Of a DNA stretch of 64,000 bases, positions 1 through 9,997 are shown one piece after another. Under the pieces are notes generated by a model, which made no database searches, had not been told where the DNA came from, and worked only from the letters and a program-made list of their open reading frames with translations. Each line of letters starts with the position of its first letter. Position 1 is the first letter of the stretch. The DNA lies in NCBI GenBank assembly GCA_039105265.1, contig JAPFFF010000004.1, positions 8,227,501 to 8,291,500 on the forward strand, given 5' to 3'. Position numbers and translations under genes: made by a program. The DNA is from Tritrichomonas musculus. Lineage: Eukaryota; Parabasalia; Tritrichomonadida; Tritrichomonadidae.

Positions 1-627
1 AAATGGAGTTTATCGAAATATTTCATTATGTTCTAATCAATTATTTTTACCAAGTTTGTATTATAATTTTTTCATGACGTTTAATTTTACTAATATTTGG
101 ATGATGTTTATTCAAAATAATTTAATGATATTTTTATTTTATTATTTTCTGATGATATTCAAAATTTTGAATGTTTTAAATGAAGTTAACATATTATTAT
201 TAATGAAATTTTTAATTATAAATAATTTAATGATGTTTATATTTTTAATGTTTTAATGATATTATTTACAAGTATTTTATAGCGAAGTTCATTTCTAAAT
301 GTTTCAATGATGTTTTTAAAAAATTTATTTTAATGAAATTCATACTCAAAAATTTTTATTCTTATGATCGAATTTAAAAATGAATTTTTTTAATATGCAA
401 TCGCCACTGCATGTTGCCGTTGAAAAAGAAAATATGGAAATAATTCAGCTTTTACTGCTTCATAAAGGAATTAATCTCTCCATTAAAGATCAAATTGTAA
501 TTGAGATTTGATTATGTTTCATTTTAGTTTGCTAATGATTTGCCTTATTTATTTATGATTGACCCCTCTTCAGTGTGCTTCTAAGCCACAAATTAAACAA
601 TTATTCAAGTTTGCTAGCCAAGCTTAA
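1..627 (+). pseudogene. 3' part of an ankyrin-repeat gene (spacer-split or decayed)
   Basis: The window opens inside a trichomonad-type ankyrin gene. A single ankyrin repeat is readable at about 403-501 (SPLHVAVEKENMEIIQLLLL, followed by a GINLS-type end). A short C-terminal tail typical of this family (ASKPQIKQLFKF) runs from 574 to the stop at 625-627. The two coding pieces are separated by about 70 bp with stops, and the 400 bp before the repeat are AT-rich spacer with loosely repeated TTTAATGAT-like units. The 17.3-21.1 kb ankyrin gene is built the same way. Whether the spacers are removed from RNA or mark decay cannot be told from sequence; no canonical GTATGT donor was seen. Confidence 0.5.
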
Positions 628-798
628 GTATTACTAAAAAAAAAAAAGTCTTATTATTTTTATTTCTCTCTTTTTATATATTGCGCATATTTATGAATCG
701 AGTACATTATTAAAAAAAAAAATATAGCAGGCAAGTATTTTGCATTGCAGGTCAAAATATTTCTTAATTTTTATAATTCTTGTCATTCAAATTGGAAA

Positions 799-905
799 AA
801 ATTGAATGTCTTTTCAATTTTTGAATATAAACAGAAAAATTGAATGCCTGTTCAATTTTTGAATATAAACAGAAAAATTGAATGTCTGTTCAATTTTTGA
901 CTTTA
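799..905. repeat. 38-bp palindromic tandem repeat, left part
   Basis: Three copies of a 38-bp unit start at 801, 839 and 877. Each contains an imperfect hairpin: a 10-bp arm AAAAATTGAA, a 6-nt loop and TTCAATTTTT. The array resumes at 3642 beyond the pogo-like transposon in the same orientation and phase, so this is the pre-existing target and not part of the element. Confidence 0.85.
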
Positions 906-1106
906 GAGTAATTATAAAAACCTTATACTTCTCTCAATTTAACCTTATACTAATTGATACGATTTTCAAAAAATTCAAATAATTCTCACAATTATTTTGA
1001 TTAGTACTGAATTTTTCAAAAGAAAGTTCAAGGTTCGATTCTGTGCATAACCTCTTTTTTGTTATTCAATTTTAAGAACCAATTTAGCGTTATTTTCTTT
1101 TGACCA

Positions 1107-2681
1107 ATGGCGCAAGAACAAACAACTCAGACCATATTTCAATGGACTGATGAAGAAAAAGCAGTGTTATCACCAGAGCAAATAGAGATATGTGAAATGA
1201 AAATATTGGGAGAGTTTCAATCCAAAATAATGAAAAAATTTCAATTGTCATCTCTATCTAATATTACAACTGCTATTTGTTGTACTATTAACGGTAATAT
1301 TTGGAAACCTGGGGCCAATCTTGGTGGAAGAAATCCATTATTAAGTGATGTTGACACTTTTATTTTCAAAAAAGAAATAAAAGCTAGAGGATACGATTTG
1401 AACTGTCTTAGTTCCAAAGAAGGAATTGCTCTTATTTATGAATTAAGAGAAAATCGCTATTTAAGAGGTATTAGAATTGCGAATATTTGTGCGCAGAGAA
1501 TGACTTTATGTAAGAGTTACTTAGACACAATTGAAAAATTGCGACCAAACACTCCTTCAGATGGTTGGTTTTATTCATTTTGTAATAATAACAATATAAT
1601 TTTAAAAACGAAGGATAGTTTAGAAAGAGCACGACAAGAATGCTGTAATAGATATAATGTTAACAATTTTTTTATTAAATTCAAAGAAATATTAGAAAAC
1701 ATTGATAAAAGATTACTTTTTAATTGCGATGAGACTTCCTCAGCATCGTCGCGCAAATTTAAATCACTAGTTTTGAATAAAAAAGATCATGGAACAACAG
1801 TGGTCTCACCAACAGAACCTCACATTTCGGTTATGATTTGTTATAACGCGGCTGGTTTCAAACTCAATCCTTTCATAATTTTACCAAATTTATATAGTAT
1901 TCCTCAAGAATTAAAAGATTTACAAGGATTTTTCGTTTCACAGAAAAATGGATGGATGACGAGAAACTTATTCTCAGCATTTTCTCTCTACTTTGTTTCA
2001 ACAATTTCTCATTATCGTCAAACTTTACACCCAGAATTAAGAAACAAACCAATTGTTTTAATCGCTGACAATCATAGTTCAAGACGAAATGCTTTCGCTG
2101 CATTATGTTTTAAACTTCATAATGTAATATTACTGACTCTGCCTGCTCACAGCACCCACGTCATGCAGCCGTTTGACGTGGGTGTTGCAAGCACTCTTAA
2201 ATCTAAAATGGCAAATTTGAAATTGAGCAAAGCAATAAAAGAAAGAGCTAATCAGTTAAGTACAGCTGCGGGGAAAGCTCGTTATTTAACTGTATCATCT
2301 ATAATCCAAGCTTGGAATGAGATTCCTACAGAATCTCTGCAGAATAGTTTTAAAGATACTGGACTAAGTCCATTCAATCCAAACGTTGCTATTTTCAACC
2401 GAAGAACAAATCCTATTTATCATCCAATATCTAACAATAGAAGAGATTATTTTAACACATGCTGTGAAAATTTAACAACAGATGATAACATTTTAACCAT
2501 GTATAACGTTGAACAAGAAACAACTCTTCAATCAATTGATGAGATTCCAAAGCCTTTTTATAATTTATTACCTACATTTTTTTCTATAAGGAAAATATCT
2601 TCAGGATTTATTTTATCAGATTTTTCACCACTCTACTTGCCAAAAGATCAAAATAACATTCAATTTATTAGAGTTATTTAG
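1107..2681 (+). CDS. pogo/Tigger-type DDE_1 transposase
   Basis: The 524-residue uninterrupted frame starts at an ATG 201 bp inside the left end of the transposon. Residues about 40-190 have the character of the DNA-binding helix-turn-helix region of pogo-like transposases. The catalytic core follows: D208 in LFNCDETS, D321 in VLIADNHSS and D357 in HVMQPFDVG, a DD35D spacing that fits pogo/jerky-type DDE_1 enzymes. The TLPAHSTHVMQP block before the last Asp is characteristic of the family. Known family role: cut-and-paste transposition at TA. No stop or frameshift is visible, so the enzyme could be functional; expression is unknown. Confidence 0.9.
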   Translation: MAQEQTTQTIFQWTDEEKAVLSPEQIEICEMKILGEFQSKIMKKFQLSSLSNITTAICCTINGNIWKPGANLGGRNPLLSDVDTFIFKKEIKARGYDLNCLSSKEGIALIYELRENRYLRGIRIANICAQRMTLCKSYLDTIEKLRPNTPSDGWFYSFCNNNNIILKTKDSLERARQECCNRYNVNNFFIKFKEILENIDKRLLFNCDETSSASSRKFKSLVLNKKDHGTTVVSPTEPHISVMICYNAAGFKLNPFIILPNLYSIPQELKDLQGFFVSQKNGWMTRNLFSAFSLYFVSTISHYRQTLHPELRNKPIVLIADNHSSRRNAFAALCFKLHNVILLTLPAHSTHVMQPFDVGVASTLKSKMANLKLSKAIKERANQLSTAAGKARYLTVSSIIQAWNEIPTESLQNSFKDTGLSPFNPNVAIFNRRTNPIYHPISNNRRDYFNTCCENLTTDDNILTMYNVEQETTLQSIDEIPKPFYNLLPTFFSIRKISSGFILSDFSPLYLPKDQNNIQFIRVI

Positions 2682-2846
2682 TAGTATATTTTAAATTATT
2701 TCTTCAGTTTACATATGAAAAAATAATTTAAAAATAATATATATAAAAATATACCTATAAGAAATAAATAAGCAAACACGAAATAAATAAAAAAAATTTT
2801 ATAATATGATAAATAACTTCACCAAGCTTCACCAATAAATCCATAC

Positions 2847-3040
2847 TCAAAAAATCTCACCGAACTTCAAAAGTTAAATCGCATACTCAAAAAATCTCAC
2901 CGAACTTCAAAAGTTAAATCGCATTCACAAAAAATCTCACCGAACTTCAAAAGTTAAATCGCATTCACAAAAAATCTCACCGAACTTCAAAAGTTAAATC
3001 GCATTCACAAAAAATCTCACCGAACTTCAAATTTCAAAGC
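2847..3040. repeat. 40-bp tandem repeat inside the pogo-like element
   Basis: About 4.7 copies of a 40-bp unit; the core CGAACTTC recurs at 2861, 2901, 2941, 2981 and 3021. It lies between the transposase stop and the right end, where subterminal transposase-binding repeats are often found. That role is inference. Confidence 0.85.
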
Positions 3041-3124
3041 AAAAATTCTTATAAAATCAACAAATTTTACAAAGAAATCCATTAGTAAATAAAAGTAATG
3101 CTTATTTATTCCAATGCAAATAAA

Positions 3125-3345
3125 TAATTTGATTTTTTTTTTTTTTTTTGTAATATTACATAACTATTACATAATTATTTTTTGCAATATTACATAATTA
3201 TTTTTTGTAATATTACATAATTATTTATAATTATTAAATAATCTATGATAATGCATTAATATCATATTATTTTTTGTAATATTATTTATCATTATTAAAT
3301 AATCTGTGATGATGTATTAATATCAAGTACTTTTTTAAGTTTATA
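3125..3345. repeat. AT-rich degenerate repeats in the transposon 3' part
   Basis: After a T-tract (about 3132-3149) the motif TGTAATATTACATAATTA recurs several times. A longer segment, TTATTAAATAATCT followed by TATTAATATCA, is present twice about 70-80 bp apart. No coding content. Confidence 0.6.
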
Positions 3346-3639
3346 AATAAAAACAAATGTATTTTCTTATGGACATACTATTTTTCTTTTCTAATTATAT
3401 TCATAAAATAATTTATTTTTAATTAAATATTTAAATATTAATTACTTTTTATTTTAATAAAAAGAACAAATTACAATTGTTTAAAATTTAATAAATTTTA
3501 TATATACACGTTTGCTTGTTTGCATGATATTCATAATTAATAAAATTGAGATTATTATTAGACTTTTTGAAAGAAATTGAGAGCTCTCTCAAGAAGTATA
3601 AGGTTTTTTCTGAAGATTTAAAGGTTTATAGAATTACTC

Positions 3640-3727
3640 TAAACAGAAAAATTGAATGTCTGATCAATTTTTGACTTTAAACAGAAAAATTGAATGCCTG
3701 TTCAATTTTTGAATATAAACAGAAAAG
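3640..3727. repeat. 38-bp palindromic tandem repeat, right part
   Basis: Continuation of the array at 799-905, with units at 3651 and 3689 and the same hairpin arms. It ends about 90 bp beyond the stop of the minus-strand gene at 3818-6394, so it also lies where that gene's transcript would end. A role in 3'-end formation is possible but not shown. Confidence 0.85.
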
Positions 3728-3817
3728 GAAAAATAATTAGAAAAAGAAAAATTTATTTTAAAAAATATAACAACAAACAATCAATATAAGTGGCGAGCAT
3801 CATTAACTACCAAAAAG

Positions 3818-6394
3818 TCACTTTCCATCTTTATCAAATTCGAAAATTTCATAAAAATAGTCGACGAGGAAGTCGATGTAAATTCTTGGCTTCTTAGGAA
3901 TGACCTTTCTTATTTCGGGGAAAGTGTTCACAAACTTGTGATACCAGACGAACACCTCAAACATCCTGTTATTTGAATTTATGAAGAGGCAATTAACAAA
4001 AGGCTTCAATTTCTCAAAAAGCAGGCTTTGATTTTTGACTTCATTTTTAGAAATTTGAGAGGCAATTTCACTCAATTCCAATCCAATGAAAAGGAGTCCG
4101 AAAATCATTCTATAGTGGCTCTGATCTGCAAGTCCGTCTATTTTAGCTGAGCACTTCTTAATAAACTTAAGAAAATAACCGTTTCTATCAACTTTGTTGA
4201 ACCAATTTTCAGAATTTTCATTCAATTCAAAAAGTGATTTTCTGAACTTTTTCAATGCACTATGGTAATTCAATTCCAAATAGCTTGCTTCATGTTCTTC
4301 TTCCTCTTCTTCTTCTTCATTATCATCGTCATTTTTCTCTTCTTTTTTGGCTTCGTTTTTCTTCCTCGAATTCTCCTTGAGGATGTCGAGCTGTCTCACG
4401 AGGAAAAACATGGTCACTTCATCGTTTGGTCTTCCAAATTTTTCAATGAGTTCATTCAACTTGTCCTTAACGTCTTCATTCAAATCAAGTTGGTCGATCA
4501 CTTTTTGCACTTTTTCTTCTTTTTCGTTTTCCTCTTTTTCGCGCTCTTCGCGCTCTTTCTCGTACTCTTGCATGGAGGAGAAGTCTGACTGGTGGATGCT
4601 GTTGATGCTCATGCTCGTAGGGAAGCTTATGTTTACCAGATTGAAGGAGTCACTTGGAATGATATATGAATTTTGTGGAAGCGCATTGAATTTCGTCCGC
4701 ATGAAAAACTCATGAGTCTTTTGGTCACTTATGGAGAGATCTACGCATTTCCTGGAATAAATGCCAATTGTGATAAATAATTCTATCTTTTTCTCATTAA
4801 TTATTTTTTTGAAAAATTTTTCAATGGAGAGTGAGGCCAAATAAGCATTGAAATCCTTTTCGAATTTTATGACCTTCCTGCTTTGATCTGTCTGATTTTC
4901 CTCTTTGTTTGCATTCTCTGAAAAGAGAGGCAATGAAATGGGATCTTCAGACTTTGCCACGATTGAGCTCATGTTCAGATCAAGGCAAACTGGGTCAAAG
5001 TTGCTCTTGCAAAGCTCAGCTGAAAAAACAAAGAAGCCCGTCTTCTTGCCAAAAGAAACGATCTTTTCGTTATCTGCAAGATCAAAGCTGTCTTGCGTCT
5101 GGGTTGGTGAACTGCTGGCACTGTCATTATCATTGTTGTTGTTATTATTATCATTGTTGTTTTTGTTGGCTTCTGCATTGTCGTTTGTGTCGTTTGCATC
5201 TTCTTTCTCTTCATGTTCATCTGTTTTTTCCTTGGTTTTGTGTTCACTTGATTGTACTTTTGTTTCATTTTCACTTGATTTTGTCTTTGCTTTATTTTCG
5301 CCTGTTTTTAACTCATTTTGCTCTGTTTTTTCATTTGAATTATTGTTTGCCTCTGCCTTTGAAGTGGCGCCATTCTCTTTCTCCTTCGAAGCTCTGTCGC
5401 GCTTTGACTTTTGCTTGGAGCTGTGGAAGATGATCTGCTGTATGATGAACAGCTCGTGCAGCGAGAGCACAATCGGCGTCTGGCTGACGAATCCGGTCTC
5501 CCTGTGGCTTATCCTTGCTCTTGTGTACTGAGGTGAAATGATAGCTTTTGCCACTTTTTTGAAAAAAGGCGAATTCGGGTAAAAACTGGCGGTTTGGAGC
5601 ATTTGAACGATAGCTGATTGCTTTGGCTCTTTGACTTTATCTTGGAAGTATTCGCAAAAACTGTTTGGAAACATTGTGTGCAAAATTAATGATCCAAAAA
5701 CTTCTTCTGAATGATTGAGAAGGGTCTCAAAAAGTTTGGTTTGTGAATTTGAAAGAAAAAGAGTCGATTTTTCGAGAGATTTGATGAAAATGGCGGATAA
5801 CAAATCTGGATGCTCGATTTTATCGTTCTTGTTTTTTTCTCTTAATTCTCTTTCCTTTTCTTCATAATATGTCCAGACCGAAATAAAAAAATCCATCGAA
5901 TATCCTAAAAAAGAGAAAAAAAAGGCTTTGATAATGTAAACAGGTTGAGTTAAAATAATTGAATTAACAAGTGCAGCCCCTGCTTTATGAAGATCTTCTG
6001 TTACAAAATTGTGAAATAATGAAGGAAATGTAACCCGTGCGAAAAAATGTAAACGCAAACAATCCTTTGTGAAATAATTTCCAATTAGCGTTGACATGGT
6101 ATGAGGATATGATATCATTTTAACAAGATAATCGTGAACAAAAATATATTGGTGGGTAGAAAACTTAGCCAAAAATTTTAACGGTTTCTGTTTCATGGCA
6201 CCTGCAAATGAAATTGACGAATAGCTTGATGGAATGTGTCTTAGGTTCCTCGTAAAAAATCGGATAATTGAGATTTGTCGTGATATTGTTTGAAGCCCAA
6301 GATTATTTGAAATGATTGCATGACGAAGTTTTTGTTGATGTTCAAATAAGCTCCATCCTGACTTTTCTATTTCTTTAAAAATATCATATTCCAT
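3818..6394 (-). CDS. unassigned 858-residue protein with acidic low-complexity middle
   Basis: I do not recognise this gene. The ATG start is at 6394. Residues about 1-330 are mostly helical and fairly hydrophobic without a clear membrane segment. Residues about 345-440 are low complexity, rich in E, K, N and T (EHKTKEKTDEHEEKEDAND), ending in an N/D run. Residues about 440-610 look folded again. A second charged stretch (REKEENEKEEK and, later, an E run) precedes a helical C-terminus. The alternation of folded and acidic segments suggests a cytosolic or nuclear scaffold. A possible distant GTPase-regulator fold could not be supported by any motif. The frame is intact, with ordinary local codon use. 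Confidence 0.75.
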   Translation of the reverse strand: MEYDIFKEIEKSGWSLFEHQQKLRHAIISNNLGLQTISRQISIIRFFTRNLRHIPSSYSSISFAGAMKQKPLKFLAKFSTHQYIFVHDYLVKMISYPHTMSTLIGNYFTKDCLRLHFFARVTFPSLFHNFVTEDLHKAGAALVNSIILTQPVYIIKAFFFSFLGYSMDFFISVWTYYEEKERELREKNKNDKIEHPDLLSAIFIKSLEKSTLFLSNSQTKLFETLLNHSEEVFGSLILHTMFPNSFCEYFQDKVKEPKQSAIVQMLQTASFYPNSPFFKKVAKAIISPQYTRARISHRETGFVSQTPIVLSLHELFIIQQIIFHSSKQKSKRDRASKEKENGATSKAEANNNSNEKTEQNELKTGENKAKTKSSENETKVQSSEHKTKEKTDEHEEKEDANDTNDNAEANKNNNDNNNNNNDNDSASSSPTQTQDSFDLADNEKIVSFGKKTGFFVFSAELCKSNFDPVCLDLNMSSIVAKSEDPISLPLFSENANKEENQTDQSRKVIKFEKDFNAYLASLSIEKFFKKIINEKKIELFITIGIYSRKCVDLSISDQKTHEFFMRTKFNALPQNSYIIPSDSFNLVNISFPTSMSINSIHQSDFSSMQEYEKEREEREKEENEKEEKVQKVIDQLDLNEDVKDKLNELIEKFGRPNDEVTMFFLVRQLDILKENSRKKNEAKKEEKNDDDNEEEEEEEEHEASYLELNYHSALKKFRKSLFELNENSENWFNKVDRNGYFLKFIKKCSAKIDGLADQSHYRMIFGLLFIGLELSEIASQISKNEVKNQSLLFEKLKPFVNCLFINSNNRMFEVFVWYHKFVNTFPEIRKVIPKKPRIYIDFLVDYFYEIFEFDKDGK

Positions 6395-7082
6395 TTATAA
6401 AAAAATATTTATTTTAACTGAAATCTTTTATATTCAATTATTACATAAATTATTGTTTTCTTTCAAATAAATTGTGTAAATTAATCGAAAATTGAATAGC
6501 AATACAATTACCTCAGAAAAATGTTTGATGCAACCTTTTGATTGCATATTTGTTTATAAATGTTTTTTATTTATCTTTTATAAAAGAAATGAATTGATTA
6601 TTAAAAATAGAAATATGATTATATGACACCATAAGGTAAAAAAATTCACTAATATAATTCGGTTGATCGTTATTCAATTTTTTCAATGCATACGATCATT
6701 ATTTTATTTGAACTGATTTTTTTAATGAATTATTAATAAAATTGTATATTTTAAATTTATTTTGATTTTTCTATTCTTAAGTAATTTGAGAGAAAATTTT
6801 CTAACTCTTTTTTTGCTTTAAAATATAAAATATAAACTATTTAATTCATTTCTGAACAAATAACGAAGAATTTCAAAAGGTTAACACATTTTTTTTTTTA
6901 TAAAACTTAAGGATGAATTACTTATATAAAAATCACTTTTTTACATTATCTAATCTAATTCAAGATAATTTATTTAATTAATTCAAAAGAATAGTTATGC
7001 TTTTTGGTATAATCATTAGATATAAAACCTAATAATGAGTATTTATTTGATTGTTAATGATATGTATTTCGAGCATTTCAAG
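6395..7082. other. AT-rich intergenic region
   Basis: Lies between the start of the unassigned gene and the 3' end of the ankyrin/BspA pseudogene. No repeats, RNA genes or frames worth reporting were seen; it must contain the promoter of the minus-strand gene starting at 6394. Confidence 0.6.
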
Positions 7083-9609
7083 TTAAAAATAATCTAAAAC
7101 ATCGTCGAAAATATTATCTTCTTCAATTATAACGTCATTTTGTTTTATTTCCAAATTAGAAGGAATTGTTATAGATCTAGAGAAAAGTTCAACTCCCAAT
7201 GAAGTTACAGAAGATGGGATTATTAGTTTAGTTAATAATATGTATCCTGAGAAAGCATAATCTCCGATCGATCTGACCGAAGAAGGGATTGTAATCTGTA
7301 TCAATGATGCGCATCCAGCAAATGCACACTCTCCAATACTCTCTATTGAAGGAGGTTTTTCAAATGTTACTTTGTCAATTTTAAGCATTCGGCGAAAACT
7401 CCTTTTCCTATTTTTTTTACAGAAGATGGAATGCAAACTTGCGTCAAAGATGAGCATCCATAGAAGGTGCAAAACTCTGACAACGAGAAAGGGCTTTCCA
7501 ATGTTAATTTTGCTAAAGATGAACAGAGACAAAAAACTTGATATCCAATGTAAAATAAAGAAGAAGGAAGTGTCACTTCTTGCAATGAATAACAGCCAAT
7601 GAAAGCAAAATGGCCAATTGAAACGATAGAAGAAGGATCTTGAAAAGTAATTTTTGTTAATGATTTGAAGCAACAGAAGATGGAATTGTTACTTGTGTCA
7701 ATGATTTGCAATTATAGAATATTTTATTATGTAAATTGCGAATGTTTCCTGTGATTTTGAGTGACTCTACTCCATTAAAAGCATCAAATCCAACAAATGT
7801 TACAGAAGAAGGAAGAGATATTTCTGCCAACGAGGTGCATTCAGAAAACGAATGATCGCCAATTGATGTTACAGAAGATGGAATTGTGATTCGTGCCAAT
7901 GATGAGCAATTACTAAATGCATATTTGCCAATTGATTCAACAGAAGAAGGAGAAACAAAAGTTATCTGAGTTAGCATTGAACATCCAGAAAAAGTATTGT
8001 TTGAAATTCTAGTCACAGAAGCAGGAATTGTGATTTGTGTCAATGATGAACAATTACAAAAAGCTTCATTTTGAATTGTTTTTACAGAAAAAGGAATGCT
8101 GATTCTCTTCAATGATGAACATTCTCTGAATGCATATTGGCCAATTGAAGTGACAGAAAAAGGGATTGTTATGTTGTCCAATTTTTTACATCCATCGAAA
8201 GTGCTTGAATTAATTGATTTTAGATTAGAAGGACAATCAAAAGTTACCTTGGACAATGAAGTACACATTCGGAAAGTGCCCCTTTTCATTGTATCTATAA
8301 ATGAAGGTATTGTAAACTGAGTTAGTTTTTGGCACTTATAGAAAACAGTAATATCAATTTGTTGATTTTTCATTAGTAATTTAATTATGTCTTGGTTGTC
8401 ATTTCTTGCGGCACAATTAAGAGGTGTATTATAAAAAAAATTATGTTCGAAATATAATTAATAATTATATATTTAAACTATATGAAATATTCTAAACGTG
8501 TATTGGTAGACACTTGTTTATATTGATATAGCACTGGTTCATTAAATAATCAACAATTTGGTAATAATCATACAAGAGCGCATTACAAAATGTAACAATA
8601 TTTTTACTAATATTTCTATTAGTATTGAAAGAAACAGCAAAATTATAGTAATGAAAACAATAGCGAACAATGTTTTCTGACTCTTGTTTCATGAAATTGT
8701 TAATGATGTAATTGGCCAGATTGTTGTGATGGCATTTTATGCTTTCTTTGAGGCATGTCTCGATATCTGATGGCATGATTGCATTCTCTTCTAATATTTT
8801 AATTATTTCTGCATTATCACCATGAATAGCATAAAGCCACAAATTATCTGTCAAATTAACTCCATTCAAATATAAATATTTGAAAATTTGTGTTGAGCCA
8901 AAAAAAGCCGAGTATTCAATTAAAGTTGTTTTCTTATTTTTCGATAAAAAGTAATTTGTTTCATAAATTGATTCATTGATAGCACTATCAAATTGATAAT
9001 TTGTCTTATTAACATAAATAATAAACTCTTCAATCATATCTTGACGGATAATTTCATATAACATGTCATCATTTTCACCAATTTTTCTTTTTTAGATACA
9101 ATAGTTTCTAAATATTTTTGATCTTCTTTGTCATCAATTTCATTGAGCAACGGTTTGAGTTCTGGTGAAAAATATTCTGGGTATTTTTGGTCTTTCATTT
9201 TACCATCAATCATTGTTGAAATAATGGTTTTATCCATTGCTAAGATGTTTTCTTTAAGAAGAAAAAGAATAATCCGCTTGCTTTTTCTGAAAAGTTTGAA
9301 TATTTCATAGTTTGAAAAATATTTTTTAATATGATCTTTACAGATTAGAATTATTTTTTCGATTTTATCGTATAAATTTGCCATTCGCAAATGATTGTTT
9401 GATATTTTAGCAATGATATAAAGTAAGTTTTTCAAAGAATACTTGGTGATGAAAATATTTTGATCCCTAAAAAAATTAAGCAAATTTTGATAGTTTTCTT
9501 CATCATTTTGCTGATTTTCGAAATACTCTATAAGATATTCTTCATTTATTTTCATTTTTTCTATGAATTGTTGTATGTACATTTTTATTTTTCCTGAAAA
9601 TTTTGTCAT
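7083..9609 (-). pseudogene. ankyrin N-terminal domain plus BspA-like LRR fusion, decayed
   Basis: One gene read right to left in at least five pieces. 9609-9034 gives the trichomonad ankyrin-protein N-terminus (about 190 residues). 9064-8492 continues it (TLIEYSAFFGSTQIFKYLYL, the hallmark block). 8445-8372 is one ankyrin repeat (NTPLNCAARNDNQDIIKLLM). 8373-7657, 7711-7367 and 7378-7083 are BspA-type LRRs of the pattern SSLTQITIPSSVTSIGxxAF. Breaks: a frame change near 9050, a stop-containing gap of about 70 bp near 8450-8495, and frame changes near 7690 and 7375. The acidic C-terminal end (NIFDDVLDYF) is preserved. The order DUF3447-like, ANK, LRR suggests a fusion of the two largest trichomonad families. 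Recent decay is likely because repeats remain well conserved; sequencing errors could explain single shifts but not all. Confidence 0.75.
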
Positions 9610-9997
9610 TCACAATTTTTCTTTCAAAAATATAATACTTTGTATAATTATTATCTTGATTAAAATTCTTTGTATTATATCAACTTCCTGAAAATTAACC
9701 AAATTAATAATTTTTTGGAAATTTTAATGAGATTTTATCCAGCAAAAGAAGATAATGGTTGAAAAATAAATATATTGACAACAGATTTATCAGCGTTTTT
9801 TTTTTTTTTTTTTTTTTGTTCATCTTGAAGCTAAAAAAAGTTGTAAAATTCAGTGATTTCAGTTTAATCTAAAATCTAAAGTCGTTGTTAGATCTATCAA
9901 ATTGCTGAAGTTGGCAATTAATAAGCAAATATATTAAATATAATCTATATTAAATATGCTTTATGTTTTTATTTATAAACAACTTTTAAATCAATTT
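9610..9997. other. AT-rich intergenic region
   Basis: About 390 bp between two minus-strand genes, with a T-tract at about 9796-9817. Nothing else recognised. Confidence 0.55.

Larger units (their letters stand above)
906..3639 (+). mobile_element. pogo-like DNA transposon, apparently full length
   Basis: The 2,734-bp element is flanked by a TA duplication (904-905 and 3640-3641). Both ends begin GAGTAATT when read inward, and the terminal inverted repeats share AAACCTTATACTTCT a little further in, at unequal distances. Removing the element and one TA restores an exact 38-bp phase in the flanking array (copy at 877, next at virtual position 915), which fixes the ends to the base. It carries one transposase frame and two kinds of subterminal tandem repeats. 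TA duplication and the DDE_1 transposase place it in the Tc1/mariner/pogo superfamily. Confidence 0.9.

Noticed and set aside
2847-3040. CRISPR-like array
   Set aside because: The 40-bp units are contiguous tandem repeats with no variable spacers, inside a eukaryotic transposon.
4262-5531. Several frames opposite the unassigned gene at 3818-6394
   Set aside because: They are shadows of its acidic low-complexity codons (poly-Phe/Ser/Leu on the other strand).
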